Source: DASPFV01 sp035620975 | Lineage (GTDB): Bacteria; Acidobacteriota; Vicinamibacteria; Vicinamibacterales; 2-12-FULL-66-21 | Assembly (NCBI GenBank): GCA_035620975.1 | Contig: DASPFV010000100.1 | Location: forward strand, 1-40,368 | DNA length: 40,368 nucleotides | Reading direction: 5' to 3' | Notes under the pieces: generated by a model | Seen by the model: only the letters and a program-made list of their open reading frames with translations | Database searches by the model: none | Told to the model about the DNA's origin: nothing | Shown here: piece by piece, positions 16,635 through 27,776 of the stretch | How positions within the stretch are numbered: position 1 is the first letter of the stretch | How the letters are laid out: each line of letters begins with the position of its first letter | Program-made: the position numbers and the translations under genes

Positions 16635-17030
16635 CTACCACATCCCCAGCTGGAGCCGGGCCACGTCCGACATCCGATCCTTGGTCCACGGCGGCTCCCA
16701 GACGATATCGACCTTCACATCGCTGACGCCGGGAACGGCCTTCACCTTCTCGGCCACCTCGGCCGGCAACGACTGCGCGGCGGGACACCCCGGAGCCGTG
16801 AGCGTCATGCGGATACCGGCCACCCCGGCTGCGTCGACGATGACCTCGTAGATGAGCCCGAGCTCCCAGATGTTCACCGGGATCTCGGGATCGTACACAG
16901 TCCGGATCGCGTCGGCGATCGTCGGCGTGAGCTCCTCGGTACGCGCCGCGTCGGCGACCAGCGCGCCAGCCGCATTCGTCGATTCCGGCGTTTCCGGCAC
17001 TTCGGGTGGCACCATCGGTAGAGGCTTCAT
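16635..17030 (-). CDS. sufT: SufT/MIP18-like Fe-S maturation factor (DUF59)
   Basis: The 131-residue protein carries one DUF59 domain: TIADAIRTVYDPEIPVNIWE, then LIYEVIV, and the conserved cysteine in LTAPGCPAAQSLPAEV, ending WEPPWTKDRMSDVARLQLG. SufT proteins help mature Fe-S proteins within suf operons. The N-terminal ~35 residues are Pro/Ala-rich. The ATG at 17030 was preferred over a GTG at 17054 because it gives MKPLP and leaves upstream repeat-like sequence untranslated. It lies between sufU and the IscR-type gene. Confidence 0.88.
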   Translation of the reverse strand: MKPLPMVPPEVPETPESTNAAGALVADAARTEELTPTIADAIRTVYDPEIPVNIWELGLIYEVIVDAAGVAGIRMTLTAPGCPAAQSLPAEVAEKVKAVPGVSDVKVDIVWEPPWTKDRMSDVARLQLGMW

Positions 17031-17171
17031 CGCAATCGAAACCCGGCCCTGCACTGTCCGCGGAGATCCGTGTTCACCCGCGTCCCGTTGATGATCCAGC
17101 CGCGTTCATCCTCGTCGTTGAAATCGCGTTCATCCGCGTCCCGTTGCTGATCAGCCGGCGCGCATCCGTGA
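17031..17171. repeat. Degenerate CGTTCATCCGCGTCC-type repeats between sufU and sufT
   Basis: The 141-bp gap holds related units GTGTTCACCCGCGTCCCGTTGATGATC, split over 17069-17096, and GCGTTCATCCGCGTCCCGTT near 17128-17147, with a partial copy CGCGTTCATCCTCGTCGTTG between them. The units resemble the reverse complement of the array at 9833-9933 (TTCGTCCGTG) but are diverged. No gene or promoter is evident. The gap is unusual in an otherwise compact operon. Confidence 0.6.
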
Positions 17172-17615
17172 TTACTCCGTGCTCGTCCGCGCCTCGCGGT
17201 CGAGCGCCGCCTTCAGTGTGTGCCAGGCCAGACTGGCGCACTTCACGCGGACCGGGAACTCCCGGACGCCCGAGAGCACCGAGAGCTTGCCGAGGTCCTC
17301 CACGGGCGAGTCCGGCGGCGTTGTCACCATCCGGTGGAACCGCTCGAACAGCGCCCGCGCATCCGCGACCGGACGCCCTTTCACGCTGTCGGTCATCAGC
17401 GACGCCGAAGCCCGCGAAATGGCGCAGCCCGAGCCCTCGAACGCGATGTCGGCGACGACCCCGTCGTCGAGCCGGAGCTGGAGGACCAGCCGGTCGCCGC
17501 AGAGCGGGTTGTACCCCTCGGCCTGGTGAGTCGGCGACTCGAGCGCGCCGAAGTTCCGGGGCCGCCGGTTGTGATCGAGGATTACCTCCTGGTACAGGTC
17601 GTTCAGATCCGACAT
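17172..17615 (-). CDS. sufU: SufU/IscU-type Fe-S scaffold or sulfur transfer protein
   Basis: The 147-residue protein matches SufU: MSDLNDLYQEVILDHNRRPRN-type start, C39 and D41 in YNPLCGDR, C64 in GSGCAIS, and C126 in RVKCASLAWHTL. These residues bind zinc or a cluster. SufU usually accepts persulfide sulfur from SufS, and the two genes are adjacent here (34-bp gap). The ATG at 17615 follows a GGAGGG directly. The long spacing between C64 and C126 (SVKGRPVADARALFERFHRM region) is the SufU-specific insertion that separates it from IscU. Confidence 0.92.
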   Translation of the reverse strand: MSDLNDLYQEVILDHNRRPRNFGALESPTHQAEGYNPLCGDRLVLQLRLDDGVVADIAFEGSGCAISRASASLMTDSVKGRPVADARALFERFHRMVTTPPDSPVEDLGKLSVLSGVREFPVRVKCASLAWHTLKAALDREARTSTE

Positions 17616-17649
17616 CCCTCCGATTATCGCGCAAGTGGCGCGACCCGGC

Positions 17650-18903
17650 TCAGGAGCCTCCCAAGACTTCGCGGACGCGGAGCAGCGCGCGGACCAGGAC
17701 GTCCACCTCCTCGCGCGTGCTGTACATCGCCAGCGAGGCCCGGGCAGTGGCAGGCACGCCGAACCGCTCCATGACCGGCTGGGCACAGTGGTGGCCGGTC
17801 CGGATGGCCACCCCCTCACGGTCCACGACGGTCCCGATGTCGTGAGGGTGGATCCCGTCCATCACGAACGAGAGGATGCTCGCCTTCCGCCGGGCGGTGC
17901 CGATCAGGCGCACGCCGTCGATCGCCGACAGGGCCTCGGTGCCATAGGCGAGGACGTCCTGCTCGTGCGCCGCGACGGCCTCGAGCCCCACGCTCCGGAG
18001 GTAGTCGAGCGCGACGCCGAGCCCTATCGCCCCGGCGATGTTCGGCGTCCCGGCCTCGAACTTGTAGGGCAGGTCGTTCCAGGTGCTGCGCTCGAACGTG
18101 ACCGAGCTGATCATGTCCCCGCCGCCGAGGAAGGGCGGCATGGCGTCGAGCTGCGCTCGCCGGCCGTAGAGCACGCCGATGCCCGTGGGCCCGTAGAGCT
18201 TGTGTCCTGTCGCGACGTAGAAATCACAGCCGATCGCCTGCACGTCCACGGGCAGGTGATAGGCGGCCTGGGAGCCGTCGAGCAGCACGGGCACGCCGTG
18301 GGCGCGCGCGAGCCGCACGATGTCGCCGACCGGGTTGATCGTGCCGAGCGCGTTGGACATGTGCGCGACCGCCACGATGGCGGTGCGCGGGCCGATCAGC
18401 CGCTCCAGCTCCTCCAGGATCAGGTCACCGCGGTCGTCGATGGGCGCGACGCGCAGCGTGGCGCCCCGCTCGGCGCACACCAGCTGCCAGGGCACGATGT
18501 TGGAGTGATGCTCCATGGCCGAGATCACGACCTCGGAGCCCGGCTCGAGCCGCTGCCGCGCGAAGGCATACGCGACCAGGTTGATGCCCTCGGTCGCGTT
18601 GCGCGTGAAGACGATCTCGCCGGTGCTCGACGCGTTGAAGAACGCCCGGACCGTCTCCCGCGCGCGCTCGTACGCGTCCGTCGCGAGCTCGCTGAGCAGG
18701 TGCACGCCGCGGTGCACGTTCGCGTTGATTCCGGCGTAATACTCCGTCAGCGCGTCGATGACGGGCTGCGGCTTCTGCGTCGTGGCGGCGTTGTCGAGGT
18801 AGACCAGCGGACGGCCCCGGATGTCGCGGCGCAGAATCGGGAAGTCGGCGCGCACCCGCGCGACGTCGAACTCCGTCCGCCGCGCCGGAGCCACGGTGGT
18901 CAT
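17650..18903 (-). CDS. sufS: Cysteine desulfurase SufS
   Basis: The 417-residue PLP enzyme of the group II desulfurases supplies sulfur to SufU and SufBCD. K235 (ATGHKLYGPTGIG) binds PLP and C373 (RTGHHCAQPVMERFG) forms the persulfide. The FPIL...VYLDNAATTQKP start and MEHHSNIVPWQL motif are family hallmarks. The ATG overlaps the sufD stop (ATGA), giving tight translational coupling. Confidence 0.95.
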   Translation of the reverse strand: MTTVAPARRTEFDVARVRADFPILRRDIRGRPLVYLDNAATTQKPQPVIDALTEYYAGINANVHRGVHLLSELATDAYERARETVRAFFNASSTGEIVFTRNATEGINLVAYAFARQRLEPGSEVVISAMEHHSNIVPWQLVCAERGATLRVAPIDDRGDLILEELERLIGPRTAIVAVAHMSNALGTINPVGDIVRLARAHGVPVLLDGSQAAYHLPVDVQAIGCDFYVATGHKLYGPTGIGVLYGRRAQLDAMPPFLGGGDMISSVTFERSTWNDLPYKFEAGTPNIAGAIGLGVALDYLRSVGLEAVAAHEQDVLAYGTEALSAIDGVRLIGTARRKASILSFVMDGIHPHDIGTVVDREGVAIRTGHHCAQPVMERFGVPATARASLAMYSTREEVDVLVRALLRVREVLGGS

Positions 18904-20225
18904 GCGGCGTCGGCCTCCGCCAGATCCCTGGCGAGCTGCGCGTACAGCTCCTGCTCGAGCGCGTGCCTGAGCGGCTCGATCTGCACACGATCGAGGATCT
19001 CGCCGGCGAAGGCGTGGATCAGCAGGTCGCGCGCCTCGAAGAACGTGAGGCCCCGGGCGCGCAGGTAGAACAGCGCGTCCTCGTCGATCTGGCCGATAGC
19101 CGCCCCGTGCGTGCACTTCACGTCGTCGGCGAAGATCTCGAGCTGCGGCTTGGTGTTGATGCTGGCGTTGTCCGAGAGCAGCAGGGCCCGGTTGGTCTGC
19201 TTCGCGTTCGTCTTCTGCGCGTCCTGCCGGACGACGATCTTGCCGTTGAAGACGGCGCGCGCGCGCCCCCCGAGGATGCCCTTGTAGACTTCGTGGCTCG
19301 GGCAATGCGCCTTGGCGTGGTCGATCATCGTGTGGTTGTCGACCAGGCGATCGCCGTCGGCGAGGTACAGGCCGTTCAGCGTGCACTCCGCCCCCTCGCC
19401 GTCGAGTATGGCGTTCGCGTCGTTGCGGACGATCCGGGCGCCGAGCGCGAAGGAGTGGGACGAAAACGTGCTGCTGCGACTCAGGTGCGCGTCCAGACTC
19501 CCGATGTGGAACGCCTGAACGCTCTCCTCCTGGACCTTGTAGTGATCGAGCACGGCGTGCTCGCCGAGGAAGATCTCGCTCACGGCATTGGTGAGGTAGA
19601 CCTGTCCGGGAACGCCGACGTAGGTCTCGGCGATCCGGATCTGGGTCCGCTCGCTGGCCACGACGAGGACGCGCGGGTGTGCCACGACGGGCCCGTCGCC
19701 GCCGGCGTCGGACACGAAGAGGAGCTGGACGGGCTCGTCGACGACGACGCCCGGCGGAACGAAGACGCAGGCCCCGTCGTGCGCGAACGCCGTGTTCAGG
19801 GCCACGAACGCGCGGGTATTGAAGGTGGCCAGGCGTCCGAAATAGCGTGCGACCTCGTCGGCCTGCTCCGCGATGGCCGAACCGAGCGAGCCGATGCGCA
19901 CGCCGGCGGGCAGCCCGCCCGTGCGCGAGAGCTCGGGCGAGAACCGGCCGTTCACGACCACCACGCGGTGCGCCGCCTCCGAATAGAGATAGCCCTCCAG
20001 CGCGGACTCCGTGAGCCGCCGCTCGGGCGCGGGGACGAACTCCGTTGCCGCGATCGGCGCCACGCTGGTGAACCGCCACTCCTCGTCGCGCGTCGTCGGG
20101 AAACCGAGGGTCGCGAACCGCTCGGCGCCGCGGGCGCGCAGATCCTCCAGCCAGCGCGGCCCGCCGTCGCGACGGGCCTCGAGCGCCGTGATCCAGGGTT
20201 GAAGCTTCTCGGCTACTTGGGGCAT
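18900..20225 (-). CDS. sufD: Fe-S assembly protein SufD
   Basis: SufD pairs with SufB and the SufC ATPase to build Fe-S clusters. The 441-residue sequence has the N-terminal helical part (TTRDEEWRFTSVAPI) and the beta-helix core (NTRAFVALNTAFAHDGACVF, VYLTNAVSEIFLGEHAVLDHYKVQ). The C-terminal signature TKPQLEIFADDVKCTHGA is followed by RARGLTFFEARDLLIHAFAGE. The conserved histidine/cysteine region (KCTHGA) is present. The sequence is full-length for the family. It lies 31 bp after sufC. Confidence 0.95.
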   Translation of the reverse strand: MPQVAEKLQPWITALEARRDGGPRWLEDLRARGAERFATLGFPTTRDEEWRFTSVAPIAATEFVPAPERRLTESALEGYLYSEAAHRVVVVNGRFSPELSRTGGLPAGVRIGSLGSAIAEQADEVARYFGRLATFNTRAFVALNTAFAHDGACVFVPPGVVVDEPVQLLFVSDAGGDGPVVAHPRVLVVASERTQIRIAETYVGVPGQVYLTNAVSEIFLGEHAVLDHYKVQEESVQAFHIGSLDAHLSRSSTFSSHSFALGARIVRNDANAILDGEGAECTLNGLYLADGDRLVDNHTMIDHAKAHCPSHEVYKGILGGRARAVFNGKIVVRQDAQKTNAKQTNRALLLSDNASINTKPQLEIFADDVKCTHGAAIGQIDEDALFYLRARGLTFFEARDLLIHAFAGEILDRVQIEPLRHALEQELYAQLARDLAEADAA

Positions 20226-20256
20226 ATATCTCAGCTTCCAGCTACGAGGGGTCCCG

Positions 20257-21000
<744 letters not shown>

Positions 21001-21123
21001 GATGTGTTGTGACGTGTCCCTGTTGCGGTCTGCCTGTCTGCTGCGCCTCGACCCTGGACGGTGCCGCTCGTGCCTTCGTACGCGTGGCGGCCCGGGGCCG
21101 TCAATCTCGGGTTGAAATCGGGA

Positions 21124-22569
<1,446 letters not shown>

Positions 22570-22626
22570 TGCTGACTCTCGGCTCCCGGCTCCAGACCCG
22601 CTGGCACTCTGCTCGGCGCTACCGCC

Positions 22627-22962
22627 TCACACGGAGAACGACGTACCGCACCCGCAGGTGCTCTTCGCGTGCGGGTTGTCGAACACGAAGCCCTTGCTCA
22701 CCAGGCTGGTGTCGTAGTCGAGCGTGGTGCCGTCCAGGAAACGGTGGCTCTTCGGATCGACGAACACTTTCGTCCCCTCTGGGCCCTCGAAAACGAGGTC
22801 GCCGTCCCGCGGGGCCGCTTCCCAGGCGAACGTGTAGCTCAGCCCGGAACAACCACCTGCCTTGATACCGATCCGCAGGCCGCCGTCGGGAAGGCCATGG
22901 CGCACGGTCATTTTCCTGATGAGCTTCGCCGCGTTTTCGCTGATCTGGAGCATCGGACTCAT
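22627..22962 (-). CDS. sufA: A-type Fe-S carrier (SufA/IscA/ErpA family)
   Basis: The 111-residue protein carries the three A-type cysteines: one in GIKAGGCSGLSY and two in the C-terminal CGCGTSFSV. It begins MLQISENAAKLIRKM after a short MSP. It accepts clusters from SufBCD and passes them to target enzymes. SufA, IscA and ErpA cannot be separated by sequence alone here; the name follows the operon. It follows the MoeB-rhodanese gene by 56 bp and may be the first gene of the suf transcript proper. Confidence 0.9.
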   Translation of the reverse strand: MSPMLQISENAAKLIRKMTVRHGLPDGGLRIGIKAGGCSGLSYTFAWEAAPRDGDLVFEGPEGTKVFVDPKSHRFLDGTTLDYDTSLVSKGFVFDNPHAKSTCGCGTSFSV

Positions 22963-22999
22963 ATCGGCCGGTCGCGGACCCCAGCCGGGTCCGAAACTA

Positions 23000-23027
23000 C
23001 GACCAGAACAGTCCTATATTAGTATTT
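23000..23027 (-). promoter_or_regulatory. Candidate promoter/operator upstream of sufA
   Basis: On the minus strand an AT-rich ATACTAATATAGGACTG followed by TTCTGGTCGTAGT contains a -10-like TAATAT and an imperfect inverted repeat (ACTA...GGAC against GGTC...TAGT). Rrf2/IscR sites are AT-rich palindromes of this length, and the operon encodes an IscR-type regulator. The element overlaps the last codons of the MoeB gene. The match is loose and only positional logic supports it. Confidence 0.3.
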
Positions 23028-24158
23028 CGGCTGGGTGGGATCAACCTGGTCAATCCAGGCCAGAATGCCCCCTGACAGGTTCCGAACGCCCGCAAAACCG
23101 CGGGCCCGCAGGACGGACGCCGCGCGCGCGCTCCGCGCGCCGGTCTTGCAGTGCACGACGATCTCCCTCCCGGGTTCGAGCCCGGGCAGCTCCGCCTCGA
23201 GCTGGCCGAGCGGTACGAGGCGCGCCCCGGGGATCCGGCAGATCTGGTGTTCCACCGGTTCCCGCACATCGATGACGAGCGGCGGGTTCGCGGCAGTCAT
23301 TCTGGCAGCGAGCTCGCACGGCGAGATGTCCTCCGCGGAAACCCCCGGCGCGACCGGCTCCGCGCGGGTTTCACATGCCGCCTCGTATTCCACGAGCTCG
23401 CGGATGACCGGCCGATCCCCGCAGACAGGACACTCGGGATCCCGCGGCAGCTTCAGCTCCCGGAACCGCATGCGCAGGGCGTCGTAGATCAGGAACCGTC
23501 CCACGAGCGGCTCCCCGATTCCGAGAATCAGCTTCAGCGTCTCCGTGGCCTGAATCGTGCCGATCACGCCGGGCAGCACACCGAGCACGCCCGCTTCGGC
23601 GCAGCTGGGAATCAGGCCGGCCGGCGGCGGCTCGGGATGCAGGCACCTGTAACACGGGCCGCCTGGCGTGGCGAAGACGGCGGCCTGACCCTCGAATCGG
23701 AAGATGCTCCCGTAGACGTTCGGCCGCCCGACCATCACGCAGGCGTCGTTGACGAGATAGCGGGCCGGAAAGTTGTCGGTGCCGTCGACGATGATGTCGT
23801 AGCGGCTCACCAGATCGGCGGCATTCGCGGCCGTGAAGGGCACTTCGTGCAGATCCAGCCCCACTGCCGGGTTGATCGCCCTCAGCCGATCGGAGGCCGA
23901 CGCCAGCTTGCTCCGGCCGACGTCCGGCGTCCCGTGGAGGATCTGGCGCTGGATGTTCGACAGGTCCACGGCGTCGAAGTCGACCAGGCCCAGCGTTCCG
24001 ACGCCCGCCGCGGCAAGATAGAGCGCAGCCGGCGAGCCGAGCCCTCCAGCCCCGATGCACAGCACGCGTGCCCGTTTCAGCCGAACCTGCCCCTCGACCC
24101 CAATCCCGGGCAGCGTGATGTGCCGGCTGTATCGTTGAACTTCCTCGTGCGTCAGCAC
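23019..24158 (-). CDS. MoeB/ThiF-type adenylyltransferase with C-terminal rhodanese domain
   Basis: The 379-residue protein activates the C-terminal glycine of a ubiquitin-like sulfur carrier (MoaD- or ThiS-type) and can transfer sulfur to it. Residues 1-260 form the E1-like domain: R11/R13 region RYSRHITLPGIG, nucleotide loop GAGGLGSP (36-43), D125 region DGTDNFPARYLVND, and zinc pairs C169/C172 and C243/C246. Residues about 275-379 are a rhodanese with active cysteine C337 in VVHCKTGARS. It sits just upstream of the suf genes in the same direction, linking sulfur mobilisation with molybdopterin, thiamin or thiolation pathways. Which carrier it serves is not visible. Confidence 0.92.
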   Translation of the reverse strand: MLTHEEVQRYSRHITLPGIGVEGQVRLKRARVLCIGAGGLGSPAALYLAAAGVGTLGLVDFDAVDLSNIQRQILHGTPDVGRSKLASASDRLRAINPAVGLDLHEVPFTAANAADLVSRYDIIVDGTDNFPARYLVNDACVMVGRPNVYGSIFRFEGQAAVFATPGGPCYRCLHPEPPPAGLIPSCAEAGVLGVLPGVIGTIQATETLKLILGIGEPLVGRFLIYDALRMRFRELKLPRDPECPVCGDRPVIRELVEYEAACETRAEPVAPGVSAEDISPCELAARMTAANPPLVIDVREPVEHQICRIPGARLVPLGQLEAELPGLEPGREIVVHCKTGARSARAASVLRARGFAGVRNLSGGILAWIDQVDPTQPKY

Positions 24159-24350
24159 AGCATCAATGATAGCTGGCAGGCTCCAGTCGCTGCTTCAGTT
24201 CCCACCTTCAGTCTCCGGCTGATCCCGTCACGCGTTTCCGGTTCCGGGCCTCCAGGTCTCACCTTTCTCCTTCGTCCCGGCTTGAGCCTCCACCCCAGCC
24301 ATCGGCCATGACCATTTCCCATTTCCCTTTTCTCATTTACCATCCGCGAG
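24159..24350. other. Divergent intergenic region with degenerate pyrimidine-rich repeats
   Basis: The gap separates the divergent MoeB-rhodanese and rmuC genes. It contains CATTTCCCATTTCCC with a following CTCATTTACC near 24310-24340, and CCGGTTCCGGGCCTCCAGG near 24238-24256. These short repeat-like tracts resemble those at 38.75 kb. It must hold promoters for both genes, but no consensus-quality pair was identified. Confidence 0.5.
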
Positions 24351-25775
24351 GTGACCTCCTTCCTGGCCGCAGCCGCGCTGGCCGTGATCCTTGCTGCGGC
24401 GTCCTGGCTCGTCGCGAAAGCTCGTGCGGAGCGTCGCATGGCGGCCGCCCGCGCGGCCGAGCTGCAGGAGCAGCTCGCCGTCCGCGGCTCGACGCTCGAT
24501 CGGCTACAGCAGGAGCTGGCGGCAGCGCACCGCGCCGAGGCGCGCGCCGAGGCCGCGCTCGAGGCCGAGCGGCAGCACGCGGCCGAGAAGCTGGCGGTTC
24601 TCCGCGAGGCCGAGTCGAAGCTGCGTGAAGCCTTCGCGGCGCTCTCGTCCGAGGCGCTCCGGCAGAACAACCAGTCCTTCCTGGCGCTCGCGCGCACGTC
24701 GCTGGCGGAATTCCAGCAGACGGCGCGGCTCGACCTCGACGGCCGGCAGAAGGCCATCGAGGAGCTGCTCGCCCCGGTCCGGGAATCGCTCTCGCGTGTG
24801 GACGACCGGCTCCAGACCGTCGAACAGAACCGCGTCGGGACGCAATCCGCGTTGACCGAGCAGCTTCGAGCGCTGCACCAGGCGCAGCAGACGCTGCAGG
24901 TCGAAACGGGGCGCCTGGTGCAGGCCCTCCGATCGCCCAACGTCAGGGGACAGTGGGGCGAGCTCCAGCTCAGGCGCGTCGTGGAGGCCGCTGGAATGCT
25001 GGAGTACTGCGACTTCGACCTGAAGGAGACCGTCTCGGCCGACGGCACCCGGCTCACGCCGGACATGATCGTCCGGCTGCCCGGCGGCAAGAACGTCGTC
25101 GTGGATGCCAAGGTGCCCTCGGCGGCCTACCTCGACGCGATGGCGGCCGACGAGGAATCGGTGCGCGACGGCCGGCTGCGGGATCACGCCCGCCAGGTGA
25201 AAGACCACGTCGTCCGGCTCGGCAACAAGACGTACTGGCAGCATTTCCAGCCCGCCCCCGATCTCGTGATCATGTTCGTGCCCGGCGAGACGCTCCTGAG
25301 CGTCGCCCTGCAGCGGGATCCCTCGCTGCTCGAGTTCAGCCTGAACCGCGGCGTGATGCTGGCGAGCCCGCTCACGCTCATCGCGCTCCTGCGGGCAGTG
25401 GCGTACGGGTGGCAGCAGGAAAAGGTCGCCAGGAACGCGCAGGAAATCAGCGATCTCGGGCGACAGCTGTACGATCGCATCCGCGTGATGGCGGTGCACT
25501 TCGACGAGGTCGCGCGCGGGCTGATGCGCTCGGTGGACGCCTACAACCGCGCGGTGGGCTCGCTCGAGAGCCGCGTGCTGGTCACGGCGCGACGGCTGAA
25601 GGACAAGGGCATCACGGCGCCCGACGAGCTGCCGGAGCTCGAAACGATCGACCACACCGCGCGCCCGATTGGCGCCCCCGAACTGGCCGGCCTGTTCGAC
25701 GACGAGCCCGTGGACGGCGTGATCGTGGAGCAGGCGCCCGCGGCCGGGGACTCGCGATCGCCGGAAACGCTTTAG
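24351..25775 (+). CDS. rmuC: DNA recombination protein RmuC
   Basis: RmuC-family proteins limit recombination at inverted repeats and have a predicted nuclease-like core. The 474-residue protein has an N-terminal membrane helix (about 3-20), a coiled coil (about 30-110, Ala/Glu/Arg-rich) and the RmuC domain (about 150-420). Domain motifs are RGQWGELQLRRVVEAAGM, VVVDAKVPSAAYLDAM, IMFVPGETLL and LASPLTLIALLRAVAYGW. It starts at a GTG with no strong ribosome-binding site. Its TAG stop overlaps the stop of the convergent SIMPL gene by 4 bp (TTAG). Confidence 0.92.
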   Translation: MTSFLAAAALAVILAAASWLVAKARAERRMAAARAAELQEQLAVRGSTLDRLQQELAAAHRAEARAEAALEAERQHAAEKLAVLREAESKLREAFAALSSEALRQNNQSFLALARTSLAEFQQTARLDLDGRQKAIEELLAPVRESLSRVDDRLQTVEQNRVGTQSALTEQLRALHQAQQTLQVETGRLVQALRSPNVRGQWGELQLRRVVEAAGMLEYCDFDLKETVSADGTRLTPDMIVRLPGGKNVVVDAKVPSAAYLDAMAADEESVRDGRLRDHARQVKDHVVRLGNKTYWQHFQPAPDLVIMFVPGETLLSVALQRDPSLLEFSLNRGVMLASPLTLIALLRAVAYGWQQEKVARNAQEISDLGRQLYDRIRVMAVHFDEVARGLMRSVDAYNRAVGSLESRVLVTARRLKDKGITAPDELPELETIDHTARPIGAPELAGLFDDEPVDGVIVEQAPAAGDSRSPETL

Positions 25776-26476
25776 GGTCGAATGGTCGCCGTCAACGTGA
25801 CCCCGGCCCTGATCTCGATCTCGCCGGCCTCGATGGGCGTCGACGGCGCCTGAGCCATCTCGCGCATCGCCACCATCGGGCGAGGCGGGCCGACCTCCGG
25901 GACGCGCATTTCGACGATTCGGAGCACGCGATCGACCTTCATGCCGGCGCCGGAGGCGGCCGCCGTCGCCCGCTCGCGCGCGTCGGTCACGGCCCGCTGG
26001 AGCGCCTGACGCTCGACGTTCGCGCGATCCTGCAGGTCGAACCGGATCCCGCTGACCGCCGTCGCGCCCGCGCCGACAGCGGCGTCGATGATGTCACCGA
26101 GCCTGGGGAGCGCATCCACGCGGATCTCGACGGAGTTCCGCGCCAGGTACCCACGCAGCGTCTGGCGGTTGTTCTGGTAGTCGTACTCCGCCTGCAGATC
26201 GTAGCTCCGCGTCTGAACCGCGTCCGGGGGGAGACCCGTGCTCTTCAGCCGGTCGAGCACCGCCGTCATCGCGGCCGCGTTCAGCCTCTGCGCCTCCTGC
26301 GGCGTCTTCGCGCGGGACTCTGCCGCCACCGTGACCCACGCCCGATCCGGCGCTCGCTTGATCACACCCTCGCCGGTGGCGACGACCACCGGCACGTCGA
26401 ACGGAGTCGGCGGCACTTGAGGCTGCCCTCCCACCTGAGCGGCCATCCCAAGCAGCAGCAATGTTGTCGACAGCAT
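25772..26476 (-). CDS. SIMPL-domain (DUF541) exported protein
   Basis: The 234-residue protein has a short signal peptide (MLSTTLLLLGMAAQVGGQ). One SIMPL domain follows: VVVATGEGVIKRAPDRAWVTVAAESRAKTP split by helices, RLKSTGLPPDAVQTRSYDL, YLARNSVEIRVDALPRLGDIID, and a long C-terminal arm ending GEIEIRAGVTLTATI. SIMPL proteins are periplasmic; E. coli YggE is linked to oxidative-stress tolerance, but a molecular function is unknown. The ATG at 26476 fits the GGGAGGT ribosome-binding site at 26486-26492 better than the GTG two codons upstream. Confidence 0.88.
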   Translation of the reverse strand: MLSTTLLLLGMAAQVGGQPQVPPTPFDVPVVVATGEGVIKRAPDRAWVTVAAESRAKTPQEAQRLNAAAMTAVLDRLKSTGLPPDAVQTRSYDLQAEYDYQNNRQTLRGYLARNSVEIRVDALPRLGDIIDAAVGAGATAVSGIRFDLQDRANVERQALQRAVTDARERATAAASGAGMKVDRVLRIVEMRVPEVGPPRPMVAMREMAQAPSTPIEAGEIEIRAGVTLTATIRP

Positions 26477-26627
26477 CGGCACGACACCTCCCGAAGTCCC
26501 AGCTTAACTGGAACGGGCATTCGAGCACACCCGGGATCCTGACACCTTGCACCTCGGAAGCTGCCACGCGCACCTGCGGCCCATCACACCGGGGGCACCC
26601 GGGGTACCCTTCAAGCTACACTCCCCC

Positions 26628-27776
26628 ATGCACTTCGAACCCTTCGTCATGGAACGCCTGCAGTCCACGTGGGAGAACCGCGTCGCCTGGAACGTGTCGG
26701 AGAGCGGAGTCCAGCCGCTGCGGCTCGAGGAGCTCGTCCGCACGCCGGAGGAACGGGCGGCGCTGTTCGCGCAGGAGCTGGCCTACACGCAGTCGAACGG
26801 GACGGCGGAACTGCGCCGCCTGATCGCCCTGCAGTACCCCGGTGCCACCGAGGACCACATCGAGGTGACCAACGGCGGGTCCGAGGCCAATTGTCTGGTG
26901 CTCCTCCACCTCGTGCAAGCCGGCGAGCAGGCCGTCATGATGCTGCCGAACTACATGCAGGTAGGCGGCATCGGACGCGCCCTCGGGGCGCACGTAGTGC
27001 CGTGGCCGCTCGTCGAGGACGAGACACGGGGGCGCTGGCGGCCGGACCTGGAGGCGCTGGCGAAGCTCGTGACATCGCGCACGCGCGTCATCCTGCTCTG
27101 CAATCCGAACAACCCCACCGGCGCGCGGCTCACGTCGGAGGAGCTCGACGGCATCGGGCAGATTGCCGACGAGGTCGGCGCCTGGGTCCTCTCCGACGAG
27201 ATTTACCGGGGTGCGGAGCGCGACGGCGTGGAGACCCCCTCGATGTGGGGACGAGCCCGCCGTGTGCTGGTCACCAACGGTCTCTCGAAGGCATACGGCC
27301 TGCCGGGGCTGCGGATCGGGTGGGTGGTGGGACCGCCTGAGACCGTCGCGGTCCTGTGGGGCATCCACGACTACACGTCCATCGCGCCCGGCGCGCTGAG
27401 CGATCGCCTGGCGCGCGTCGCCCTCGAGCCGTCCCGGCGGACTGAGCTGATCGCGCGCACGCGCGGGATCGTCCGGGCGAACTACGCCCTGTTGCGGAAC
27501 TGGATTCACTCCCGCCTGCCGCTGCTCGACCACATCGCGCCCGAGGCTGGCGCCATCGCCCTGGTGAAGTACCGCCACGAGGTGGAGTCGACGAACCTGG
27601 CCGAACGGCTGCGAATCGAGAAGAGCGTCCTCGTGGTCCCCGGGGACCACTTCGGAATGGGACGCTACCTGCGGATCGGCTTCGGATCGGACGCGAGCCA
27701 TCTCGCGTCGAGCCTCGAGCGGATTGGCGACGTCCTCGACTCGATCGCCGGCGCCCGGCTCGCCGATGCGCGCTGA
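26628..27776 (+). CDS. PLP-dependent class I/II aminotransferase
   Basis: The 382-residue fold-type I enzyme has the expected cofactor residues: N162 (LLCNPNNPTGA), D190 and Y193 (LSDEIYRG), Schiff-base lysine K221 (TNGLSKAYGLPG) and carboxylate-binding R229. The N-terminal MHFEPFVMERLQSTWENRVAWN and LTNGGSEANCLVL regions place it in a subgroup with unassigned substrate. It overlaps the downstream homoserine-dehydrogenase-like gene by 11 bp. A role in aspartate-family amino acid metabolism is therefore plausible, though not shown. No clear ribosome-binding site precedes the ATG. Confidence 0.88.
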   Translation: MHFEPFVMERLQSTWENRVAWNVSESGVQPLRLEELVRTPEERAALFAQELAYTQSNGTAELRRLIALQYPGATEDHIEVTNGGSEANCLVLLHLVQAGEQAVMMLPNYMQVGGIGRALGAHVVPWPLVEDETRGRWRPDLEALAKLVTSRTRVILLCNPNNPTGARLTSEELDGIGQIADEVGAWVLSDEIYRGAERDGVETPSMWGRARRVLVTNGLSKAYGLPGLRIGWVVGPPETVAVLWGIHDYTSIAPGALSDRLARVALEPSRRTELIARTRGIVRANYALLRNWIHSRLPLLDHIAPEAGAIALVKYRHEVESTNLAERLRIEKSVLVVPGDHFGMGRYLRIGFGSDASHLASSLERIGDVLDSIAGARLADAR

